A DNA stretch of 64,000 nucleotides from Saccharothrix australiensis (GTDB lineage Bacteria; Actinomycetota; Actinomycetes; Mycobacteriales; Pseudonocardiaceae). Shown piece after piece: positions 51,301 to 63,300 of the stretch. Below the pieces are notes generated by a model. The model did no database searches, was not told where the DNA came from, and worked only from the letters and a program-made list of their open reading frames with translations. The DNA is taken from contig NZ_RBXO01000001.1 in the NCBI RefSeq assembly GCF_003634935.1, forward strand, positions 7,341,501 through 7,405,500. Direction: 5' to 3'. The first letter of the stretch is position 1; the number at the start of each line of letters is the position of its first letter. Position numbers and translations under genes: made by a program.

Positions 51301-54300
51301 GCGTCCAGACCGCCGCGCAGGACCAGCGGGCGATCCGGGCGGGCGGCCGGTCGACCACCGTCACGCTCCCCGTCACGTTCGACCTCTCGCTGACCGACGC
51401 CAACGCGCCGAACGCCGAACCGCGCAGGCCGGACACCCCGCCGACCGGGACCGCCACGCTCCAGATCCCCAACGAGCTGGTCGAGCTGTCCGACCCCGGC
51501 CCGGTGCAGAACGAGCCGAACGCCGCGCTGGTCGCCAAGATCGAGCACCACGGTCCCGAGGCGGTCACGATCGACCGGCCCGGCGAGGCGTTCGACCAGG
51601 TCGCCGCGCTGCTGCCGCCGTCGGTCACCAAGATCGGCGCACCGGGCCGGACCGCGTTGCAGGACTTCCTGAGCCCGACGACGATCCGCGACAACTTCGG
51701 CGCGCTGCTCAACGGCTGGGTGACCTCGCCGAACCTGACCAGCCCCAACGCGTCCTACGCGGGCGCGGTCCAGATGAAGGCCACGCCCACGAGCGTGCGG
51801 CTGGTCGGCACCAACAGCGGCTCGCAGCTCCGCCTGCACGACATCGCCACGACCAGCACCGGCGCGACGGCGAACACCAAGAGCGGGTTCGACGTCACGG
51901 CGGGCCTCGGGTACGGCGCGAACCCGCCCGCCGGGCTCACCGGGGCGATCGGCGCGGTCGGCGGGTACGGCGCGAAGGTCACCGAGACGACGAACGCGGG
52001 CACCAACGTCGGCAACCGGGCAGGCGTCCAGGTCAAGAGCGACATCGGCCTGTACGAGGTGAAGGCGGACCTGGAGGTCCGCACCGCCAACGGCAAGGTC
52101 GAGAACATCCCGGTGACGACGTACGTGCGCGTCGGCCTGCCCGAGGCGCAGTTGCAGAAGCTCCCGACGCCGGAGGGCACCACCGACGTCGGGCCGAGCA
52201 CCGCGGGCACCAAAGTCGCGCCGCCGTACCTGGCCGCGGCGCTGGCGGCGGGCAACGTCAAGGTGGGCGAGTTCGCGAACTCGCACCAGGTGCAGCAGCA
52301 GGTCGAGGCGCAGCTCAAGCAGCTCCCCGGGTTCGGCGACTTCCTGCCGGACTGGGACGACGAGGCGGGTTCCCCGGTCGTCGGCAAGGGACCCAAGAAC
52401 TTCGCCGACGTGGTGGCGAAGCTGGACAACCAGCGCAAGCTGGACTCCGAGCTGTCGCCGACCGCCCTGCGGGCGAAGATGGACAGCCTGCTCGGGCCGG
52501 GCATCGACGTCCAGCTCAAGCACCAGGGCCGCTTCACCAACGACTTCGTCAACATCAACGTCAAGGCCACGCTGTCCCAGGAGGCGCACCTCGGGCAGGT
52601 CGCCGACCACAACGTGCGCGGCTGGGCGGGCAGCGGTCCCCGGCTGGACAGCTCGACCACCACGCAGAAGGGCTGGAACGCCGGCGTCGAGGGCAAGCTC
52701 GGCGGCAAGGGCGACGTCGGCGCCGCGACCGTCGTCCCGGTGGGCACCGCCGGTGTCAAGTACAGCAGCAACACCGCGGTGAAGACGACCGCCGGCCCGG
52801 CGGTGAACAGCTCGGGCTTGAACGCGGGCGGCGCGAACGCCCAGGTCTTCAAGTACGACGCCAAGTTCGACATCGAGATCACGCGGTTCAGCCGGAACCG
52901 GGCGTGGGTCAAGCGGATCACCGTCGGCTCGCCGCACCTCCAGGTGCCGACGCCGCAGGTGGTCGCCAAGACCGGCCCGCTGCCCGAGGGCAACCCCGGC
53001 GGGATCAAGCAGATCCCGGACATCTCCGGTGACGTGCACCTGTGGGCGTCGGACAGCTCCACGATCGACAAGGCCAAGCTGACCGACGAGAGGGCGGCCG
53101 AACTCCGCCCGCGACCGCCGGTCGACGTGCCGAACGTCGCGCAGCCGAAGAGCCTCAAGGACTGGTTCACCGGCGGCACGCCCACGCCCGCGCCGGAGAT
53201 CCTGCACGTCGAGGCGTTCGCGAACACGCACGCGGTCAAGCAGAAGGCGATCGAAACGCTGAACCGGGCGGCGGGCGGCGACTCGTCGCTGTCCGTGCCG
53301 GGCACCCCCGCGCGCAACCAGATCGACCGGATGTTCAGCCCGGAGGCCATGAAGGCCAACCTGACCAGGATGGTCGAGACCGGTGTGCAGGAGGGCGGCC
53401 TGAAGTACGGCCGCCGGATCGCCGACCGGACCGGCGCGATCGGGGTCAAGGTCGACCTGGGCACGCCCGAGCTGGTGTCGGTCGCGGACAAGACCAGCAC
53501 CGAGAACACCACGAGCGGCGGGTTCAAGGCCGCGGACAGCCAGGCGGACGGCAGGTCGTGGGAGGCGCAGGTCGGCGTCAACGTGCCCACGCGGCCGGTG
53601 GCGAACCCGACCGGTCAGGGCGGCGTCGGCGTCACCGGCAAGAAGACGCTGTGGTCCAAGACCGAAACGTCCGGGGCGGAGGTCGCGGGCAACGTCGACC
53701 GCGTCAAGAACACGCCCTCGGGCGTCCGCACGGTGCTTTTGCGGTTCAACCCGACGGTCACGGTGGTGGCGGAGAGCCGCGCCGGCAACACCGCGCACAA
53801 GGGCGCGCCGTCGACCGTCGCGGGCGCGGTGCACCTGCCGGGCGGACTGTTCGTGCGGGTCAGCGAGCAGACGGCGATTGACCTGGGCGCACTGGTGGAC
53901 CCGTCCGCCACGCCCTCGCCCACGCCGCCCACCGAGCCGCCCTCGACCGGCCAGGGCACGCCCGACCCGGACGCGATCACCCCCGCGCCCGAGCAGAACA
54001 CCACCGACCCGGACGCGATCACCCCCGCCCCGGAGCAGCCGAGCGCACCACCCGCCCCCGGCTCGCAGGCGCGGTTCCAGCCGCCCAGCACGTTCGACCC
54101 GGCCAAGCCCGGCTCGATGGGCCTCGGCATGATCGAGACGATGCCGCCCGAGCTGTCGCAGCTCGTGCCGAACCTGCTGACCGACCTGAAGAACGCCGAG
54201 CTGGACCTCGTGCCGGACTCGGTGCTGGACGACTCGATGAACAGCCTCCAGCGCCTGCTCGACCTCGGGTCGCCGACCAGCGTCAAGTCCCTGATGGACA

Positions 54301-57300
54301 GCGCCCTCGACGGCGGCGTCCCGCTGCTGGTGCACAAGCCCGGCACGTTCGGCAAGGACTCCTACCAGGTCACGCTGAAGGCGCGCATCGACGGCGCGCC
54401 GAAGTTCACCGGCGTGGCCAACGACGGCATCGACGTCGAGCACATCATCGCGGGCAGCACCAAGTCGTCGACCGGCGCGGGCCGGTCCAGCGGCTGGGGC
54501 CTGGGCCTCAAGGTCCCCGGCGCGGGGCTGCCGAACAGCGCCGACCAGAACCTGTCCGGTGTGGCGGCGGGTGCCTCCGTCGCCGTCAACACCAGCCAGT
54601 CCACCACCACGAACGTCACCGACGCCACCGCGAGCCAGGTCGGGCACAAGCGGGTCGGCGGCGGGCCGGTGGCGAAGTTCGACGTGCCCATGACGTTCGA
54701 CCTGGTGGTCGAGAAGGGCACCGGGGGCAGGCCGCTCGCGCAGGGGTCCGTCACCGGCAACGTGGGCGTGCGGCTGCACGCGGACAACCTGAAGATCGCA
54801 CCCGACGCACCACCGGCCGACCGGAACCCCGCCACCCCGAGCCCGGCCGGCCCGAACCCGACCGACGCCACCGCGAACGCCGGGGGCTCCACCACCGCGA
54901 GCCCGGCCACCGACACACCCGCCACCGACACACCCGCCACCGACGCCACGACCACCCCGAGCCCGGCCACCGACGCCCCGGCGACCACCCCGCCCGCAGA
55001 GACCGGCCCCACCACGCGCCCCAAGACCGACGCCACCGACGCCGCGATCCAGGAGTGGCGGCAGGCGGGCAACCCGGTGTCGCTGCCGCCGTCCGCGTCG
55101 GTGGAGACCTTCCGCGGCGCGAAGGAGCTGCGCAGTGCCGTGATCACGGCACTGCGGGAGGCGGACGCGAAGACCGGCCTGACGCACAAGGGCACCGGCT
55201 CGCTCAACGCCCTGTACTCCGCGCTCAGCTCGGAGACGCTCCAGCCGCACCTGCCGGGCATGACCGCCGGCCCGCTGAGCGTCCCCGGCCTGCACGAGGC
55301 GAACCTGACCACGGGCAAGCACGCCGACGTCAAGGTGTACGCGAAGCTGGTCAACCCGAGGCTCGCCGGGTTGAGCCTGGGCGTGAAGCTGGAGAACCCG
55401 TCCAGCACCACCACCTCGACCACCAGCGACACCAAGAAGTCCGAGAGCAACGACGTCGTCGTGGGCGGCGTCACGGGCGCCTTCAAGTCCGAGACGCCCG
55501 GCACGACGTTCAGCACGCCCGGCATCGAGTTCAAGCACGGCGGCGAGGTCGCCGACACCGAAACCGTTGGCACGCAGCACAACCAGGTCAACGACCTCAA
55601 GCGGGACGGGCTGACCGGCCTGGTCGAGTTCGACGTCGAGTACCGGATCGTCGCGGACCTGGGCAAGGGCCGGATCGGCGTGGTCGACCTGCCGGTGCCG
55701 GGTTCCGCGCAGGTGCGGGTGCCCGAGGCGCAGGCGCTCGACCTGCTGGGCACGCAGGTCGCCCCGGACGCGAGGACCGGGCTGGACACGCGCTTCAAGG
55801 ACCTGGCCACCGCGCAGAAGGACGTCAAGTCGGCCGCCGACGCCTGGCGGCAGGCGGAAGTCGCCATCGACGCCGCGCGGCACCGGGCGCAGGACGCCGT
55901 GCTGGAGATCCCGGCCGACCGCCGCCAGGCCGACGCCGACCTCAGGACCGCGCAGGACACCTTCCTCGCCGCGGTCACCGACCTCGACACCGCGCTGAGG
56001 AAGCTGGACGAGCTGACCGCCGAGGTCGGCGACGCCGAGGTCGCGGTCACCGACGCCGCCGCCGGGCTCGACGGCGCGAACGCGGACCTCGACCTCGCCG
56101 AACAGCACCGGGACGCGGCGGCGAGCGCGCTCGACGCGGCGCAGCGGGACGCCGACGCGGCCACGCAGGACCTCAAGGACCTGGTCGCCGACATCGACAC
56201 GGCCACCAAGGACGTCGAGGCCGCTCAGCAGGCCGTGCGGGACGCCGAGCAGGCGCTGGACGCGCCGACCACCGACACCCCGGCGGAGCCCGACGGACAG
56301 GCCCGAACCGAGACACCCCAGTCCCAGCTCCAGTCCCAGTCCCAGCCGGCACCCGACCCGGCCCGGCAGGCGCGGCTCGACCAGGCCAGGCAGTCCCTGG
56401 AGCAGAAGCAGGGCGCGCTGAAGGACCTGCGCGCGCAGGTGCCCGGAGCCGCCGGCAAGCTGGCGGACACCGACGCCGGGGTGGAGTCCGCGCGCGACGA
56501 GCTGACCGCCGCCGACCACGCGCTGACCGACGCGCGGAACCGGGTCGACGAGCAGAACCGGCGGCACGCCGAAGCGCTCGCCGAGCTGGAGGCCAAGCGC
56601 CGGGAGCTGGCGGACCACCAGGCGACCGTCCAGCCGGCCAGGGACGCGTTCGGGCAGGCGCAGCAGGGCCTGGACGCCGCGAACGCCGCCAAGGCCGAGG
56701 TCGAGGGCCGGGCGCGGCGCGTGGCGGAGGAGCTGCGGGCCGCGCTGCCCGGCCTGCGCGCCGACGTCGACGCCAGGAAGCAGGCGTGGTTCGACGCCAA
56801 GTCGGCGGTCGACCAGCGGATCGGGGCCTTCAACACCGAGTTCGCGCCGCCGCCGAACCCACCGCGGAACCCCGACCCGACCACCACACCGCAACCCGCG
56901 CCACAATCCCAACCCGCACCGCAGGTCCAACCCGCACCGCAGTCCCAACCCGCGCCACAGGTCCAGCCCACCGCCACCCCGCCGGCGGCCCCGGCCACCG
57001 CGACGAACCCGGCCGCGCCACCGACCGCGACCACCCCACCGCCCCCGGCCACCCCACCGCCCCCGACCACCCCACCGCCCCCGACCACGCCGCCGAGTGC
57101 CGACACGGACAACACCACCCCCTCGACCACACCCCGGCAGCCCGACATCACGCGGCACGGCCCGCACCCCGTGCTGGACGACCCGAAGTGGCGGCACAGC
57201 ACGGCGTCGACCGCGCCCTGGTTCGCCCCCGACGCCCCGGCCTCCCCCGACGCCATCACCAAGGCACGCGCGAACGCACCCGTCACCTCCCGCGTGCGGG

Positions 57301-60300
57301 GCGAGGACAGCGGCGTGATGTCGGACTCGGTGGTGACACCGGGCCGGATCGTGCTGAACCGCTGGACCAGCCCCATCGCCTACGACGTCCGCGACCTGGA
57401 CGTGAACGGCGTCCGGGTCAAGGACTTCACGGTCAAGCTGCACCTCGACCCGAACGGCAACGCCGACCCCAAGCAGTTGGACGACCTCAAGAAGCGCACG
57501 GCCCAGGGCGTCCAGGCGTTCTTCAACCAGGGCAACCGGTTGGCCACCGGGCCGCAGTTCCACGTCACGGTGGAGTTCACCGACGCCGCCGACGCGCACA
57601 GCACCATCACCGTCGGCGAGCCGGACGGTCGCGCGAACCAGTTGAACTGGCCGGTGGACACCGACCCGAACCGGCTCGCGCACGAGGTCGGGCACTTCCT
57701 CGGGCTGCACGACGAGTACTTCGAGCCGGACCAGGTCAAGCCCGTGCTCCAGCACCAGCCGGGCAAGGGCCGGGTCGTCGCGGACGACGGGCTCATGACC
57801 GACGGCATCGACCAGGGCACCGCCTCCCTCAAGCCGCGGAACCTGGTGCTCATCGAGAACCGGTTCAACACGCTGGGCTCGGTCAACCCGCAGCCCACCC
57901 AGTCCACAATGGACGGAGGAGCGCACGTGCCGAACGCGCCGCGCTTCGTCGAGCGCGTCCGGTCCTGGATGAACCCGACCACACCGGCCGGAACACCCCA
58001 GCCGCAGGCACCGGCACCGGCCACCGACACCCCGGCCACGGTCACCCCCGCCACCGACCACACCGCCACCGACAACCCGGCCACCGACCACACCACGACC
58101 GACGACAACCCCGCCACCGACAGCCCGGCCACCGACGACACCGCGACCACCACCCCGCCGAGCGTGCTGCCGAACGTCTCCCTCCCCGCGTTCTTCCAGG
58201 AGAACAAGGCGCTGGGCACCATCGCGGTCAAGGACGTCAAGGGCGTGGACCACCTGGTCGAGTCGATCACGGGGATGCTGCCGAAGGCGGACGGCGTGAC
58301 GCCGGTGGGCGTCGACCGCATCGGCCGGCAGGCCACCGCGAACCTCGAATCGTTCCTCGGCGACGGCCGCACGTTCCAGGTCCAGGTCGGCAAGCTCTGG
58401 TACGACGCCACCGTCAAGGCCGAGTTCGGCCAGGTCACCGCGCCCGGCGCCGCGTCGCCCGCCAAGGTCGACAGCCGGGTCGACAGCGGCGCGACCACGT
58501 CCTCCACGACGGCGCTGACCACGGGCAACGACCTGTCCCTCAGCGCGACCGCGAGCCAGGGCGCGGGCGTCTACGCCACGGCCGGCGTGAAGGCGCCGCT
58601 CTCGACGCCGGCCACCTCGGTGAGCACCACCTCGTCCGCCGTGGACGACCGGGAGGTCCGGGGCGGCAACTCCTCCACCAAGCACGAGGTCCCGGTCACC
58701 TGGACCGTCACCCTCACCGACGCGCAGGGCGTCACGAGCGCTCCCCAGCAGGTCGCGCCCAACCCGGACGACCCGTTCACCGCGACCCTCCAGGTACCCG
58801 ACGACCTGCACCGGCTCACCCACACCGACAACGACTTCGGCACGGCGACCGACCTGCGGGACACCGGGTCGCTGGTGGAGTTCCTGGTGCCCGAGGCGGT
58901 CGTGGACGTCGACGCCGACGCGTTGTTCCAGGCCGTCGCGGCGGGCGTGCACCCCTCGGTGACCAAGCCGGGCGCGGACGGCCGCACCGAGCTGAGGGAC
59001 TTCCTCAGCGGCACCAACATCCGCGACAACCTGCACGTGATGTTCCAGAACTGGGTCACCTCGCCCAACCTGGCGAGCCCGTCGGCAAGCTACGGCGCGG
59101 CCGTGCAGATGCGGGCGCACCTGGTGGACGCGCAGCTCGTCGGCGTGCACGACAGCGCCCAGTTCCGGATGCACGACACGGCCACCACGAACACCGGCGT
59201 CACCTCGTCCACCAGCAAGGGCGTCGAGCTGAGCGGGGCGATCGGCGGCGGTGTCGGCACGCCGGGGCCGAAGGTGGTGACCGGCGGCGTCACCGGATCC
59301 GTCTCCCGGAAGACCACCGAGACGTCGGCCGCGGGCACCACCGCGGTCAACCGGGCCGGCATGCAGGTCGGCGGCAACACCGGCCTGTACAGGGTGGGCA
59401 TCGAGGTCGAGGTGCGCACGCCGTTCGCGCCACCGGCGCAAGCGGACGGCTCCGCCACACCGGGCCCACGCGAGACGACAGTTAAGCGTATGGTGTACGC
59501 GTACGTGCGGGTGGGCCTGCCGGAAGCCGCCGCGCACGGCCTGCCCGTGCCGCCCGGCACGCAGGCCGACATCGTCAAGCCGGGCACGGCGGACACCCGC
59601 GTCGAGCCGCCCTACCTGACCTCGGGCGTGGCCGCGGGCAACGTCCGGGTCGGCAAGTTCACCCACGCCGCGGACGTGCAGGCGCAGGTGGAGAACGCCC
59701 TCAAGGCCCTGCCGGGCTTCGGCGGCTTCCTGCCGGAGTGGTCGGCGACGGGCAAGCCGATCTCCAGCGGCAAGAACTTCGCCGACGTCGCGGAGCAGCT
59801 CGACAACCAGCGCAAGCTCGACGCCGAGCTGTCGCCGACGGCGCTGCGGGCGGAAATGGACAGCCTGCTCGGCCCCGGTGTGCAGGTGCAGCTCAAGCGC
59901 CGCGGCCTGGTGCACAACCACTTCGTCAACGTCACCGTCCGGGCGAAGCTGAAGCCCGCCAAGCACCTCGGCGAGGCGGACAACCGCCAGGTGCGCGGCC
60001 TGTCGTCGGCCGCGCCGAAGCTGGAGAGCGCCACCACGACGTCGAAGGGCAAGAGCGTCGGGTTCGAGTTCCGCGGCGGGCCGAACATCCGGCCCACCGG
60101 CTCCAGCCTGACGCCCACCCTCACCCTGGGCGTGAAGCAGTCGACCACGTCGTCGGTGAAGACGACCGCCGGCCCGACCGTGAACGACGTCGCGCTCAAC
60201 GTCGGCGACGCCAAGGCCCAGGTGTTCGCGCACGACGTCGAGTTCGAGATCGAGATCACCGAGTTCACCCGCGAGCGCTCGTGGGTGCAGCGGGTGGTGC

Positions 60301-63300
60301 CGGGCGCGCCCCAGCTCCAGGTGCCGGACGCCAGGACGGTGGCGCGGACCGCGCCGGACGACACGCACACCACGAACGACACGGACACCCGGAACGACGC
60401 GCCCGCGCCCGCGACCGGGAAGAAGGCGCCGCTCACCATCCCGCGCATCCGGGGCGAGGTGCACCTGTGGGTGCCGGACGGCTCGACGCTCCCGGTCGGC
60501 TCGAAGGACTTCACGCCCAAGCCGCCGCAGGACGTCGCCGTGCCCCCGACGACGATCGGCTCGCTGCTGAAGAAGGCCGGCCCCGGCGTCCCGACGACCG
60601 CACCGGCTGCGACCGGCACGAACCCCGCGACCAACCCCACGACGCCCGCCACGGACAACGCGACCACCGCCACGAACCCCGCCACGGACAACGCGGCACC
60701 CGACCACGCCGCACCCGACCACGCCGCACCCGACCACGCCGCACCCGACCACGCCGCACCTGACCACGCGGCACCCGAGAACACCGCCCCGGACACCGAC
60801 ACCGACCCACCGGCCGAGTTCCCCGTCACCAGCCACCCGACCTCCTACGACTGGCTGCACGTGGAGGCCGTGGCGCACGCGGAAGCGTTGCGGGACAAGG
60901 CCATCGCCCTGCTGGACGAGGCGGCGGGCAAGGACTCGTCGCTGACCGTGCCCGGCACGGTGTCGCGCAACCGGATCGACCGGCTGTTCAGCCCCGAGAG
61001 CCTGAAGGCCAACCTGCGCAGGATGTACGAGAACGGCCTGGTCGAGGACGGCCTGCGGTACGACCGCCGGGTCACCGACCGGACCGGCGCGATCGGCCTC
61101 AAGGTCGAGTTCGGCAAGGCGACGCTGGTGTCCATCTCGGACACCACGCCGACCGAGGTCTGGACCGGCGGCGGGTTCAAGGCGGCCGAGACCGACACCG
61201 ACGGCAAGTCCACGGAGTTCAACGCCGCCTTCGGTTTCACCGGCAAGCCGACGGGCAACGCGCCGCAGGGCGGCGGCGCGTTCACCGCCAACGCCAAGTG
61301 GACGCCGTGGTCGGAGTCGTCCGCCAAGACCACCGAGGTCGGCGGCAACGTCGACCGCAAGCTGGTCCGGCCGGCCGGTGAGCGGACCGTCCTGGTGCAG
61401 CTCGACGCCACGTTCACGGTGGTCGGCGAGACCCGCTCCGGCAACGCCGTCGTGCCCGGCACGCCGCACGCCAAGGCGGCGGGGCTCAAGCTGGAGGGCG
61501 GCGTGTTCGTCCGGGTCAGCGAGCAGATGGCGCGGGAGATGGGCCTGCTGCCGGACGCCGGCGTCACGCCCGCGCCGATGCCCGACCGGATGGCGCCGCC
61601 GAAGCGGCTCACGCCGGACCAGCCCAGTTCCCTCGGCCTCAGCCTGGTCGAGGACGTGCCGGACATGTCCGAGGTGGTCGCCGACCTCGTCCGGCAGGTG
61701 AACGCCGACACGAAGGGCAGGGTCGGGCCCGGCCTGATCCCCGGATCGGTGCTCAAGGACTCGATGCGCAACCTGCGGCGGCTGGCCGACTTCAGCTCGC
61801 CGACCAGCGTGAAGGCCCTCATCGACAGCGCGATGGACGGCGGTGTTCCGCTGCTGCTGCGCCAGCCGGGCACGCTGTTCGGCAACGACACCTACCAGGT
61901 GACGCTGAGGGCGAAGGCAGGCGACCCGGAGTTCCTGGGCGCGGTCAACGACGGTTACGACATCGAGCACATCCTCACCGGCTCCACCAAGAACACCGAG
62001 TCGGCGACCGAGGGCTCGTCGTGGGGCGTCGGCGGCAAGGCGGTCGGCCTGCACCTGCCGGACGTGAAGGACGGCGGGTCGCCCTCGGTCGGCGGTTCCG
62101 CCGGCGCGTCCCTGGGCCACGGGAAGAGCAAGACCACCACCGACACCACCGCCCAGCAGTTCGGCCACAAGCACACCGCCACCGGTCCCGCCGTGCGCTA
62201 CCGCGTGCCGATCGGGTTCGAGCTGGTGGTCGAGAAGGGGACGCGGAAGGTCGCCGAGGCGACCAGCCAGGCGAAGTCGCCCATGACCGTGCGGCTGCAC
62301 GCCGACAACGTGCGGGTCGAGACCGACGACACCGGCAACCACCGGCCGTACCAGGAGCCGACGCCCCGGCTCCGCCGGGCCCCGGAGGACGCGGCGACGT
62401 GGCAGCAACCCGTCCCACCCACCCCGGACACCCCGACCACGCCCACCACCCCGGACACGCCCGACGCCCCGGCAGCCGCCACCACCCAGGCCACGCCCAC
62501 CGACCAGACCACCCCCACCACCCAGACCACCCCCACCACCCAGACCACCCCCACCAACCCGGCGACGCCCACCACCCCCGCCCCACCCGCGAACGCCACC
62601 CCGGCCCCGAACACCACCCCACCCGCCAGGCCGGTGGCCGTGCCCGCCGGCGCGTCCGTCGAGGGGATGCGCGGGACGGACGCGGTGCGCAACGCGGCCA
62701 TCACGGCGCTCACCGAAGCGGGCGCGCGCAAGGGCCTCACCGGCAAGGGCACCGGGTCGCTCAACGCGCTGCTGTCCACGCTCAGCTCGGAGACGCTCCA
62801 GTCCATGCTCCCCGGCATGACGACCGCGCCCCTGGAGGTGCCGGGCCTGCACGAGGCGGCGCTGGTCAACGCGCAGCACGCGAACCTCAAGGTGTACGCG
62901 CGGCTGCTGGAACCCAGGCTCGACGCGCTCAGCGACGGCGTGAAGCTGGAGAACCCCACGTCGACCACGCGGACCACCGGCGCGGAGGTCAAGCAGACCG
63001 AGTCCGGCGACGTGACGGTCGGCGCGCCCGCCTTCGGCTACAACAAGAAGGCGGTGGACGGCCAGGGCGTCGAGGACCTGCCGCGCTCGGTCAACTTCTC
63101 GTCCACCGGCGTGGAGCTGAAGCACTCCGCCGAGGACGCGACCACCGATGCCGGCCAGCCCACCAGCGGCACCGCGAAGAACCTCAAGCCGTCCGGGCGC
63201 ACCGCGCTGGTCGAGTTCGACGTCGAGTACCGGTTCGTCGCCGAGGTCGACGGCAAGGAGGTCGTCTACGACCTGAGGGTGCCCCGATCGGTGGACCTGC

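Noticed and set aside
55055..59485. A 1,476-codon open frame on the plus strand in another frame within the giant gene
   Set aside because: Low-complexity Arg/Gly/Ala composition and overlap with the well-supported frame; a shadow of the giant gene.
60705..60779. Possible CRISPR array in the 15-bp repeats
   Set aside because: Units are contiguous and in frame, encoding a peptide repeat inside the giant protein.
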